From assembly GCA_018239705.1 (NCBI GenBank), contig JAFEGS010000607.1, forward strand, positions 1 to 13,585: 13,585 nucleotides of DNA, written 5' to 3'. This DNA is from Verrucomicrobiota bacterium. Lineage in GTDB: Bacteria > Chlamydiota > Chlamydiia > Chlamydiales > FEN-1388. This document shows, one piece after another, positions 1 through 5,773 of the stretch (position 1 is its first letter; each line of letters begins with the position of its first letter). The notes below the pieces were generated by a model. The model was not told where the DNA came from. It saw only the letters and a list, made by a program, of their open reading frames with translations, and ran no database searches. A program made the translations under genes and the position numbers.

Positions 1-27
1 TTTTATGTCATCAAAAAATTTTCCCAT
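1..27 (-). CDS. N-terminus of an unidentified protein (runs off the window)
   Basis: Only the first nine codons (MGKFFDDIK) are inside the window. The start is well supported: an AAAGGAG ribosome binding site at 33-39 sits 5 nt upstream of the ATG at 25-27. It is the fourth reading frame in the minus-strand series that begins with the vWA gene, so it may belong to that operon. Nothing can be said of function. Confidence 0.5.
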
Positions 28-29
28 AA

Positions 30-131
30 TTACTCCTTTCGAAGCCTGGTTACTAGCGTTTTAAAAATATTTCTCTCTTCATCGGTGAGGTTCTCCTGAA
101 CATTTACAACTTTAAGCTTTGTGCTTTTCAT
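30..131 (-). CDS. 33-aa small ORF upstream of the next operon gene
   Basis: A short frame reads MKSTKLKVVN, then a charged, probably helical stretch, and ends LVTRLRKE. Its TAA stop at 30-32 directly abuts the ribosome binding site (33-39) of the following gene, so the two reading frames are only 2 nt apart, an arrangement that favours translational coupling. Against it, no clear Shine-Dalgarno sequence precedes its own ATG at 129-131, and the frame is closed by a TAA eight codons upstream. It could be a genuine small protein, a coupling leader, or the tail of a decayed gene. I recognise no family. Confidence 0.35.
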   Translation of the reverse strand: MKSTKLKVVNVQENLTDEERNIFKTLVTRLRKE

Positions 132-195
132 TATTAAGAGAAAAAGTGCTTAAGTTGACACCATTGGCCCCAACCCAAGCATCTTGTGCAGCTTC

Positions 196-795
196 TTAAA
201 CAGACATTCTAATCAGGTAGTTGCCATATGGAGGCTTGATTTCTTTTCCATCCAGCAGTTCCCCCACAGCAGCTATTTGCTCCCTCGTCATTCCTCCTGT
301 AGCATACAAAAAAGAATTCCATTGTTTTCCTGCTTCGCTTGCGGTGATGAGCGTGGTGACATAGTTATTCTCGTCAAATTTTTCTTTACCTCCGGAGCCA
401 TCCAACGCATAACGCTTAAAAACAACCTCCACAACAACATCGACCCTTTCTTTTGTCTTGGGATCTAGTATGTCAATTTTGATGGCGATAAAAGGGCGGT
501 TGCTTCCCATAATGCCCCTCACAGCTGAGTGGCCCTGTAACATCGAGGGCTTGACACAGTTCTGAGCGTATTTACCGTCATTTTCGAGGTTGAGATCTTT
601 AGCTGTGACCTTAAAGAGAGCGGAAATTTTTTCGGTGCCAACGATGCCGCAAAAATCGGGTCCGTATGTATCTTCAATCTCTGCTTTTTTACTTGCTTGC
701 TCCTTCTCAACGAACTCTTTTAACTGGTTGAGCTCAGATAAACTGAGGTTACTAATCATGCTAGTTAGATCTACTTTTGCAATACTACTGGTCAT
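196..795 (-). CDS. Hypothetical 199-aa protein in the vWA operon
   Basis: I do not recognise this protein. It begins MTSSIAKVDL, with an AAGGAG ribosome binding site 8 nt upstream. Residues 15-42 form a strongly charged, probably coiled helix (SLSELNQLKEFVEKEQASKK). The rest looks like a compact soluble domain with alternating hydrophobic strands around residues 100-130 (PFIAIKIDI, VDVVVEVVFKRY). There is no signal peptide or membrane segment. It follows the vWA gene by 18 bp on the same strand, so the two are almost certainly cotranscribed, and a role as partner or substrate of the vWA protein is a reasonable inference. No catalytic motif is evident. That it is a real gene is well supported by length, ribosome binding site and context. 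Confidence 0.8.
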   Translation of the reverse strand: MTSSIAKVDLTSMISNLSLSELNQLKEFVEKEQASKKAEIEDTYGPDFCGIVGTEKISALFKVTAKDLNLENDGKYAQNCVKPSMLQGHSAVRGIMGSNRPFIAIKIDILDPKTKERVDVVVEVVFKRYALDGSGGKEKFDENNYVTTLITASEAGKQWNSFLYATGGMTREQIAAVGELLDGKEIKPPYGNYLIRMSV

Positions 796-813
796 ATTAC
801 TATCTCCTTAAAA

Positions 814-2076
814 TTATTTACTAGTAACAATTGGATAAACGCTGATATCGATACCCGCGCTCTGGCACTTATCAGTGACATACGTTGCATCATAAAGACC
901 ATCTACGGTCTTAGCATGTGGAGGCGCATCACAAATAAGCAGAGCAGCATGTCTGCTGTTTGGACCCCAAGATAGCTCCTTTTGAGCAGCAAGAAGGGCA
1001 TCAAACACAGCCTCTTCATGATCCCCTCCTCCCGAAACCACGACATCTTGTATTGCCTGTTCAACAAGATCGAGGTCAGATGAAAAATCTAGGCGAACGC
1101 GGTTGAGAAAGCTATCACCAGCATCTCGATATTCCAGAAGAGCAATACGAAAAGTAACATCATTCTTACTCTTCTTTAATGTCTCTAAAAACCCAAGGAG
1201 ATTACGTTTCACTTGGTTTATATCATCTGTCATGCTAGCTGTCGTATCGAGAACAAAGGCAATGTCAAGAGCGTCACCAGGCGAAATATCATGCAGCATA
1301 TGTTCGAAAATTTTAGTAACAATAAACGGCAACGCATCAGATGTAGGTGCAAGACCCATAATCCCATTGGTAGCTCCGGCTATTTTGCGGAAGGCATCTA
1401 CAGCGTCGCTATAATAGAGCCTCTTATATCGATCTTCCATCTTCGAAGTAACAACGATAGGCTGACCATCGCTCTCAACCGTAATCATAGCGCCGGCCTC
1501 CAGTTTCCCAATCGTCTCATCCTGCTTTCTTATCCACTCCTCTTTAGCTAGGAGGAGTTTTTCGCGTTCGGTATTTGCTATTGGACTCTCTAGCTGTAGG
1601 TCTATTTTCAGTATCTGCCTAGCATAGTGCTTTAACTGTGCACTGGCTTCTTCAATCGAGATATATTGAATTTCTGGTTCAAATTTATATTCACAATGCA
1701 GGGTGCATTTCTGTGTCACAGGATCAAAAGTCATGCTCGGATTTTCACAACCCTCCTTACGTACTTTTGGCATGGTGCAGACAGCCCCTGAACCTGCTTC
1801 TGTAGGAGCAGCTCGAGCGCCCGGTATACTATTGACAACTCTTGAGAACAGATCGTCGAAATAGGAGCAGCCCTGTTGTAGCATAGTATACGCACGAGCA
1901 TAGGCGTTCCAACCCATATTGCGCACTGGCCCTCTAACGGCTTGGCCAATGATATAAAACGTATGATTAGGATTAGGTCCATATTGAACCGGGCACGAAA
2001 TGGAAGGATTGGAAAAATTGCAGCTTGGCACTGTGCTTGAATTACTAATAGGATTAGATCCAGCTGTCATTGACAT
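814..2076 (-). CDS. vWA-domain protein (VwkA-like MIDAS subgroup), 420 aa
   Basis: The C-terminal half (about residues 268-418) is a von Willebrand factor A domain. The metal-site motif is D277-T-T-A-S281-M, a DxTxS variant of the usual DxSxS. It is followed by ALLEYRDAGD (about 313-322), the SGGGDHEEAV segment (348-357) and CDAPPHAK (372-379). The YRD / GGGD-EAV / DAPPH set is typical of the vWA subgroup found in alpha-kinase-linked proteins such as VwkA, but no kinase domain is present here. The N-terminal 130 residues are unusual: seven cysteines (19, 28, 70, 100, 110, 124, 128) with Ser/Pro/Asn-rich stretches, then a charged helical region (150-195). No signal peptide is evident. The start at 2076 was chosen because TAAGGAGG ends 6 nt upstream; a longer frame opens at a TTG at 2136 without such a site. 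vWA domains bind partner proteins through a metal ion, and the next gene is a candidate partner. Confidence 0.85.
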   Translation of the reverse strand: MSMTAGSNPISNSSTVPSCNFSNPSISCPVQYGPNPNHTFYIIGQAVRGPVRNMGWNAYARAYTMLQQGCSYFDDLFSRVVNSIPGARAAPTEAGSGAVCTMPKVRKEGCENPSMTFDPVTQKCTLHCEYKFEPEIQYISIEEASAQLKHYARQILKIDLQLESPIANTEREKLLLAKEEWIRKQDETIGKLEAGAMITVESDGQPIVVTSKMEDRYKRLYYSDAVDAFRKIAGATNGIMGLAPTSDALPFIVTKIFEHMLHDISPGDALDIAFVLDTTASMTDDINQVKRNLLGFLETLKKSKNDVTFRIALLEYRDAGDSFLNRVRLDFSSDLDLVEQAIQDVVVSGGGDHEEAVFDALLAAQKELSWGPNSRHAALLICDAPPHAKTVDGLYDATYVTDKCQSAGIDISVYPIVTSK

Positions 2077-2082
2077 AAAAGG

Positions 2083-2090
2083 CCTCCTTA
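2083..2090 (-). promoter_or_regulatory. Ribosome binding site fixing the vWA start
   Basis: The minus strand reads TAAGGAGG, almost the full anti-16S complement, 6 nt before the ATG at 2074-2076. It decides the start against the upstream in-frame TTG at 2136. A second in-frame ATG two codons later is less well placed. Confidence 0.85.
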
Positions 2091-2107
2091 TTAAGTTGTA
2101 TGAAGGC

Positions 2108-2136
2108 AGTATGATGCGCTCGCGCTTTTTCAGCAA
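2108..2136 (-). promoter_or_regulatory. Possible promoter of the vWA operon
   Basis: The minus strand carries TTGCTG (2131-2136), 17 bp, then CATACT (2108-2113), the only promoter-like pair with correct spacing I found just upstream of the vWA start. It matches the sigma70 consensus moderately (three and four of six positions). Transcription would begin near 2101, leaving a leader of about 25 nt. Confidence 0.35.
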
Positions 2137-2189
2137 TCAGTTTACTCCCACGCGCCCTTCCCAAAAAAGTGCGCATGGTGTATCCCTGA

Positions 2190-2420
2190 AGAAGCCGATC
2201 CTTAAATCATGTATCACGGGGGGAGTACCAGTGGGGCGCCAGCACATGCCCTCTCTACGTCTTTACCGATAACAGGTCATATTCTGCAGCAGAGTGCTTT
2301 GCTGCAACACTGCAAAACAATCTTGCTGCAACAATCATTGGCACCAAGACCGGAGGCGACGGCTGCGGGGCTATGAACCGCATCGATGAGCTCTATACCG
2401 ATCTTCACTCAATTGAGTAG
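2190..2420 (+). pseudogene. C-terminal remnant of an S41 (C-terminal processing) peptidase
   Basis: A 76-codon open stretch, preceded in frame by TGA (2187-2189) and without a usable start, encodes a recognisable piece of an S41 catalytic domain. PLYVFTDNRSYSAAECFAAT (about 2250-2309) matches the strand-turn-helix carrying the nucleophile, expected to be the Ser of SAAE. LQNN...ATIIGTKTGGDG matches the strand and glycine-rich loop after it. The position 25 residues after the serine, Lys in Tsp/CtpA enzymes, is Asp here, as in members that do not use the Ser-Lys dyad. The N-terminal domain, PDZ region and substrate-binding core are absent, and the frame stops soon after the glycine loop. It lies between two minus-strand genes and its stop overlaps the end of the AlaX gene, so it looks like the residue of a deleted gene. 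Confidence 0.65.
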
Positions 2421-3070
2421 CCTATTTTAAGCTGTGAGCCTTTCTGTTTTTGCTTGGTAGCCGAGAAGCCAGCAAGTTCCTTCAGACTCTTTACATGAGT
2501 GCCTCCACATCTCTGTGGCTGGTAGCTGCCTATGGCTACAAGCCGATGGGAAGGGTTGTCGTTTTGGATGAAGATAGGAAGGTCTTCAGCCACCGCCCTA
2601 GCAAGGGCTGTATTCACCTGAGCCAAGTCAATACCTGGGGCATTGGAGCACTCACAGACAAATTCCACATAGGCGCCGTCGGGGTAGTGGTGGCCTTTAT
2701 GGGCGCGCCAGCTTGGGCATAGCATCTCTACAATGTGGGCAAGGAGATGGCCTGCAGTGTGCAGCCTCGAGTTTTGGACTCTCCTTTCCTCATCTACGAG
2801 AGCCTGCACCTCCCGACCTACAAGATGAGGATATTCTCTATCGGTGTAGTGTCGGACCTCATCCCCTGCCCAGCGGACAGCGTGAATGAACGCTTGAGTG
2901 CCTTCCACCGCCACACTCCCCTTGTCAGATGGCTGACCGCCGCCTTGGGGATAAAAAATGGTCTCTGTAAGAGTAAGGTAGCTCCCATGCTCGTCCTGGG
3001 ACGAGGCGAGAATGTGGCAAGATGCAGAAAACTTGTAACTATCTTCAAAGTAGCCTATTTTTGTAGCCAT
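2405..3070 (-). CDS. alaX: AlaX-type alanyl-tRNA editing protein, 221 aa
   Basis: This is a free-standing relative of the alanyl-tRNA synthetase editing domain, which hydrolyses Ser- or Gly-tRNA(Ala) in the cytoplasm after mischarging. The family motifs are all present: ETIFYPQGGGQPSDKG (36-51); the zinc-binding HTAGH with His104 and His108; and QRCGGTH with Cys188 and His192, completing the four-ligand site. At 221 residues it fits the AlaX-M/S size range. The frame is open to an ATG at 3121, but I place the start at the ATG at 3068-3070: GGGAAGG lies just before it, and the predicted transcription start near 3086 lies downstream of the two earlier ATGs. It is divergent from a MarR-GNAT gene with a shared operator-like palindrome between them. 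Catalytic residues look intact, so it is probably active. Confidence 0.92.
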   Translation of the reverse strand: MATKIGYFEDSYKFSASCHILASSQDEHGSYLTLTETIFYPQGGGQPSDKGSVAVEGTQAFIHAVRWAGDEVRHYTDREYPHLVGREVQALVDEERRVQNSRLHTAGHLLAHIVEMLCPSWRAHKGHHYPDGAYVEFVCECSNAPGIDLAQVNTALARAVAEDLPIFIQNDNPSHRLVAIGSYQPQRCGGTHVKSLKELAGFSATKQKQKGSQLKIGYSIE

Positions 3071-3092
3071 ATACCTTCCCTTTTTTGTATCC

Positions 3093-3121
3093 ATTTTAAT
3101 AAAATTGATTGCATATTGCAA
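3093..3121 (-). promoter_or_regulatory. AlaX promoter
   Basis: On the minus strand TTGCAA (3116-3121), exactly 17 bp, and TAAAAT (3093-3098) form a good sigma70 promoter. The -35 hexamer is one half of the palindrome at 3108-3122. Confidence 0.7.
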
Positions 3122-3122
3122 T
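3108..3122. promoter_or_regulatory. Palindromic operator for the MarR-family regulator
   Basis: ATTGCATATTGCAAT is a perfect 6+3+6 palindrome centred in the 95-bp gap between the divergent alaX and MarR-GNAT genes. MarR-family dimers bind short palindromes of this size, often with TTGC/GCAA half-sites. It contains the -35 boxes of both promoters, so a bound dimer would be expected to repress both genes at once. Binding by the neighbouring MarR domain is inferred. Confidence 0.7.
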
Positions 3123-3137
3123 GAAAATCATTAGAAT
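3109..3137 (+). promoter_or_regulatory. MarR-GNAT promoter
   Basis: TTGCAT (3109-3114), exactly 17 bp, and TAGAAT (3132-3137) form a good sigma70 promoter. The transcript would start near 3144, about 22 nt before the ATG. The -35 box lies inside the operator palindrome. Confidence 0.7.
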
Positions 3138-3165
3138 ACCTGGAATATGCTAAGGAGAACAGACA

Positions 3166-4089
3166 ATGGACCAGATACATACACTCCGCCACAGCTCTCG
3201 CAAGCTGGTTCGCGAGCTTGGCATTATCCAGCTCGATAAAAGCCTGGCAGGCCCAACCCCACAGCACTGCCACGTCATCGTGGAGATTGGGGAAGCACGA
3301 AGCGGCATCACGGTGTCAAAACTGGCAGAGCTTCTTTTGATGTCGGTCTCTGCCATGTCGCGCCTTATACAGTCACTGATCGAGCGAGGACTGGTAGAGG
3401 CTAAAGATGGGATCGATAAGCGCGAAAAGTTCCTCGTTCTCACCTCTACCGGCAAAGAGGAGCTCAAAAACATCGATGACTTTTCAAACGCCAAGGTAGA
3501 AGGGGCCTTTGCCTATCTCACAAAAGAGGATCAGGCAGAAATTATCCGCTCTATCCAGAAGTATGCAGAAGCACTCGAAAAGAGCCGCACCCAGCTAGCC
3601 TATGTGAAAATCCACACCCTCTCCACCTCGCGCCCCTTGCGGCGGCAGATCGTCCAGATGGTAGAAGAGATCCAGAAATATGAGATTGAGGTTACTGTGA
3701 CAAAGGAGCTCAATACATGCATCCTTCGGGCCGAAGAGACCTTTTACTACAATAACTCGTATAACTTCTGGTATGCCACAAACAACGAGGGCACAGTTGT
3801 TGGCTGTATCGGCCTGAGAAAGATCGATGATATGCAAGGACAGCTCTTAAAGTTCTTTGTCGATAAGCGCTTTCGAGGTAAAGGCCTTGCCCAAAAGCTG
3901 CTCGCTACGGTCGAGAAAGCTGCCTCCAAGCATGGTTTCAGCGAAATCTGGGTAGGCACATTAAACAAACTAGCAGCGACAGAGCAGTTTTACCTCAAGA
4001 GCGGCTTTTCCCCTGTACAAGAAAAGAAGCTCCCTGATGGCTTTAAGAAGTGCTATCTCGATGTACTCTTTTATTCAAGGTTCGTTTGA
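3166..4089 (+). CDS. MarR-family regulator fused to a GNAT acetyltransferase, 307 aa
   Basis: The N-terminal part is a MarR winged helix-turn-helix: helices to about residue 40, recognition region ITVSKLAELLLMSVSAMSRL (48-67), then RGLVEAKDGIDKREKFLVLT (74-93), where D84 and R86 follow the family D-x-R wing. From about 160 to the end is a GNAT fold; the acetyl-CoA loop is seen at LLKFFVDKRFRGKGLAQKLL (227-246, RGKGLA) followed by ATEQFYLKSGF (271-281). The length fits known bifunctional MarR/GNAT regulators. AAGGAG lies 8 nt before the ATG. The gene is divergent from alaX and probably represses itself and alaX through the palindrome between them. The acetyl acceptor cannot be told; an amino acid or other small molecule tied to mistranslation stress is a guess. 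Confidence 0.9.
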   Translation: MDQIHTLRHSSRKLVRELGIIQLDKSLAGPTPQHCHVIVEIGEARSGITVSKLAELLLMSVSAMSRLIQSLIERGLVEAKDGIDKREKFLVLTSTGKEELKNIDDFSNAKVEGAFAYLTKEDQAEIIRSIQKYAEALEKSRTQLAYVKIHTLSTSRPLRRQIVQMVEEIQKYEIEVTVTKELNTCILRAEETFYYNNSYNFWYATNNEGTVVGCIGLRKIDDMQGQLLKFFVDKRFRGKGLAQKLLATVEKAASKHGFSEIWVGTLNKLAATEQFYLKSGFSPVQEKKLPDGFKKCYLDVLFYSRFV

Positions 4090-4098
4090 GCAGTATGG

Positions 4099-4336
4099 AA
4101 AGGACCTAAACGACACTAACGACATAAAACGACGAAAAGGACAAACGACACAAACGACGAAAAAGACGAAAACGACTTAAACGACAAACAACGACCAAAA
4201 GGACTCACCGCACTTGTCTTTTTCGTCGTTTTATGTCGTTAGTGTCGTTTTCGTCTTTTTGGTCCTTAGTGTCGTTTAAGTCGTTTTCGTCCTTTTCGTC
4301 TTTTGTGTCGTTTGTCGTTTTGGTCCTTTGTCGTTT
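4099..4336. repeat. Inverted array of 26 seven-bp units at about 9-bp spacing
   Basis: From 4099 to 4204 the plus strand has 12 units of the form AAA(C/G/A)GAC (consensus AAACGAC), separated by 0, 2 or 3 nt; the GAC triplets start at 4103, 4112, 4121, 4131, 4140, 4147, 4156, 4165, 4174, 4183, 4193 and 4202. After an 11-nt centre (TCACCGCACTT) the unit recurs inverted (GTCGTTT type) 14 times from 4216 to 4336 with the same spacing. Two long complementary segments stand out: 4108-4142 with 4216-4250 (34 of 35 positions) and 4156-4185 with 4271-4300 (29 of 30). The array fills most of the gap between the MarR-GNAT and ankyrin/J genes. It has no unique spacers, so it is not CRISPR, and it encodes no sustained frame. 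I know no named family for it; a protein-binding array, a folded RNA or a selfish repeat are all possible. Confidence 0.9.
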
Positions 4337-4386
4337 ATTTTCGACTACTTGCTTTTAATAGTTTATGGAAGCGACTTTACATGAAC

Positions 4387-4416
4387 TTGACAACTTCGCC
4401 ATTTCGTGGGTATGAT
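4387..4416 (+). promoter_or_regulatory. Promoter of the ankyrin/J-domain gene
   Basis: A perfect TTGACA (4387-4392) is followed after 18 bp by TATGAT (4411-4416). The transcript would start near 4423, which rules out the TTG at 4416 as a translation start and supports the ATG at 4470. Confidence 0.7.
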
Positions 4417-4428
4417 TGCTCGCCGTAG

Positions 4429-4470
4429 ATGTTCCCAAGTACCTTCAACGCTTCATCAAAGAGAGATTAA
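4429..4470 (+). other. Possible 13-codon leader ORF overlapping the next start
   Basis: ATG at 4429 opens a frame (MFPSTFNASSKRD) whose TAA at 4468-4470 overlaps the ATG of the ankyrin/J gene as TAATG. It starts only about 6 nt after the predicted transcript start and has no ribosome binding site, so it may simply be chance. Confidence 0.2.
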
Positions 4471-5702
4471 TGGCAATTACTGCATCTCAAGCGCCTCTAT
4501 TTCCAGACCCTCTTACCCAGGATAATGCCTATCTTAACGCCTTCGATCGCGCCTCTATCAGAGGCGATCAAAAACAGGCAGAGCAGGTTTTAGAAAGCTT
4601 CCACCCAGAAGTCCCAACCGTTGCCAAAGCGCTCCATAAAATATCAAAACAATATTTTATTTTAAAAGAGCAGTATGCCAATACTGAATTTGAACTGGTC
4701 CCCCTTGAAAAAGAGATAACCTCACACAACCTCACCGACTTCTTGCTCATGCTGCAAGGAGGTGCAAGCTATCGCGCAAAAACAAAAGAGGGTGAGCCAC
4801 TTTCCCATCTAGCCCTGCGTGAAGGGCAAACCGAGATGCTGCATATGCTTCTCCAGTTTCGCGTAGACCCAAACGAGAAAGACAAAGCGGGCAAAACGCT
4901 GCTCAAAAAGGCACAAGAGCTGGGCAATATAGGTGCTGCCTACCTGCTTATTGCGTATGGGGCAAAATACACCACAGCCGATGTGTCAGGACTTATGCAG
5001 ATAGCCAAAACCCACGACCCACTCTACGTCTCTACTCGAGACACTCTGCTCGCTGCAGCAGCAGTGACCTACTACCTGGCAAAAACTGTTATGAGCTCAC
5101 ACCCATTTCTCGAAGCGATCCCTATTCTCACACAGACATGGGCCCTTTTTGATGTAGCCTCTCCAGCATCTAATAGAGCCATCTGGGCCTTGGGCCTTAC
5201 AGCCCTCCAGCTGCTGCCTATCACAAATATAGCCACGCAGATGGGGATGGCAGCCTCTGTGGCCTATTCCTGCTTTTCAGGGCTCAAAGCTGCCTACAAC
5301 AATTTCTCCCTTCGCCCGCTACGGTCCATTGTAAAAGGCGCTATTGTCTCTATCAACGCATTTCAAGCATGCTCTCTCTTTAAAAATACCACTGCTCGAG
5401 AGATTAGTGAAAATGAGCTTTTACAATCGCTACAGACATGCCACAATATAACCACTGATGACATTACAGCTCTCGACATACGCACCCCTGCAGATCGCAT
5501 GAGCTGGCTGCTGGCTCATCCTCACGCATACAAATGCGCACCAATCCTCGAGCACTCCTTCAGCTGCGACACCTTTAAGGCGCTGTACCATAAAGCATCT
5601 CTCACATATCATCCCGACAAAAGCAGCGCTGCAGGCTCTTCCATACAGACTATCCTCTATGCGGTAAAGAGCGCATGGAAATCTCGCTGTATCATAAAAT
5701 AA
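4470..5702 (+). CDS. Ankyrin-repeat protein with hydrophobic region and C-terminal J-domain, 410 aa
   Basis: Residues 86-165 resemble two to three ankyrin repeats: TDFLLMLQGGASYRAKTKEG, GEPLSHLALREGQTEMLHML and KAGKTLLKKAQELGNIGAAY. From about 190 to 305 the chain is rich in hydrophobic, Ala-rich helices (LLAAAAVTYYLAKTV, WALGLTALQLLPITNIATQM, GMAASVAYSCFSGL) that could enter or lie on a membrane. The last 45 residues resemble the second half of a J-domain: FKALYHKASLTYHPDKSS holds the diagnostic HPD tripeptide (381-383), followed by a helix ending in SAWKSR. J-domains recruit and activate Hsp70. Ankyrin plus membrane plus J-domain in an intracellular bacterium suggests a secreted effector using host or own Hsp70, but no secretion signal is visible. 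The start was chosen from the promoter position and an AAAGAGAG site 5 nt upstream. Confidence 0.75.
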   Translation: MAITASQAPLFPDPLTQDNAYLNAFDRASIRGDQKQAEQVLESFHPEVPTVAKALHKISKQYFILKEQYANTEFELVPLEKEITSHNLTDFLLMLQGGASYRAKTKEGEPLSHLALREGQTEMLHMLLQFRVDPNEKDKAGKTLLKKAQELGNIGAAYLLIAYGAKYTTADVSGLMQIAKTHDPLYVSTRDTLLAAAAVTYYLAKTVMSSHPFLEAIPILTQTWALFDVASPASNRAIWALGLTALQLLPITNIATQMGMAASVAYSCFSGLKAAYNNFSLRPLRSIVKGAIVSINAFQACSLFKNTTAREISENELLQSLQTCHNITTDDITALDIRTPADRMSWLLAHPHAYKCAPILEHSFSCDTFKALYHKASLTYHPDKSSAAGSSIQTILYAVKSAWKSRCIIK

Positions 5703-5706
5703 ACTA

Positions 5707-5735
5707 TTGACAATATACACATCGATTCATAGGAT
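5707..5735 (+). promoter_or_regulatory. Promoter of the 177-aa membrane protein gene
   Basis: A perfect TTGACA (5707-5712) is followed after 17 bp by TAGGAT (5730-5735). It begins 4 nt after the stop of the ankyrin/J gene, so the downstream gene has its own start of transcription. Confidence 0.65.
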
Positions 5736-5773
5736 GCCGCTCTTGTCCTAATTTCAATACTGGAGGTAAAAAA

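Noticed and set aside
590..811. Plus-strand frame over the 199-aa gene with a hydrophobic stretch
   Set aside because: It is a shadow of the minus-strand gene, which has a good ribosome binding site and operon spacing.
2077..2136. Twenty-codon N-terminal extension of the vWA gene starting at a TTG (2136)
   Set aside because: TAAGGAGG sits 6 nt before the ATG at 2076, while no ribosome binding site precedes the TTG, and the TTG is part of a plausible -35 box.
2405..2420. Palindrome ACTCAATTGAGT at the tail-to-tail overlap of alaX and the S41 remnant
   Set aside because: A 12-bp palindrome without a loop or T-run is not a terminator; it probably reflects the overlapping stop codons only.
3071..3121. 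Longer AlaX N-terminus from ATG at 3121 or 3094
   Set aside because: Both ATGs lie at or upstream of the predicted transcription start and lack ribosome binding sites; the ATG at 3070 has GGGAAGG just upstream.
4099..4336. CRISPR array or simple Rho-independent terminator at the AAACGAC field
   Set aside because: Units are 7 bp with 0-3 nt linkers, so there are no spacers, and the two halves are inverted. It is far larger than a terminator and its complementary blocks are interleaved.
4416..4469. TTG at 4416 as start of the ankyrin/J protein
   Set aside because: The TTG begins at the last base of a good -10 box (TATGAT, 4411-4416), so it would not be on the transcript.
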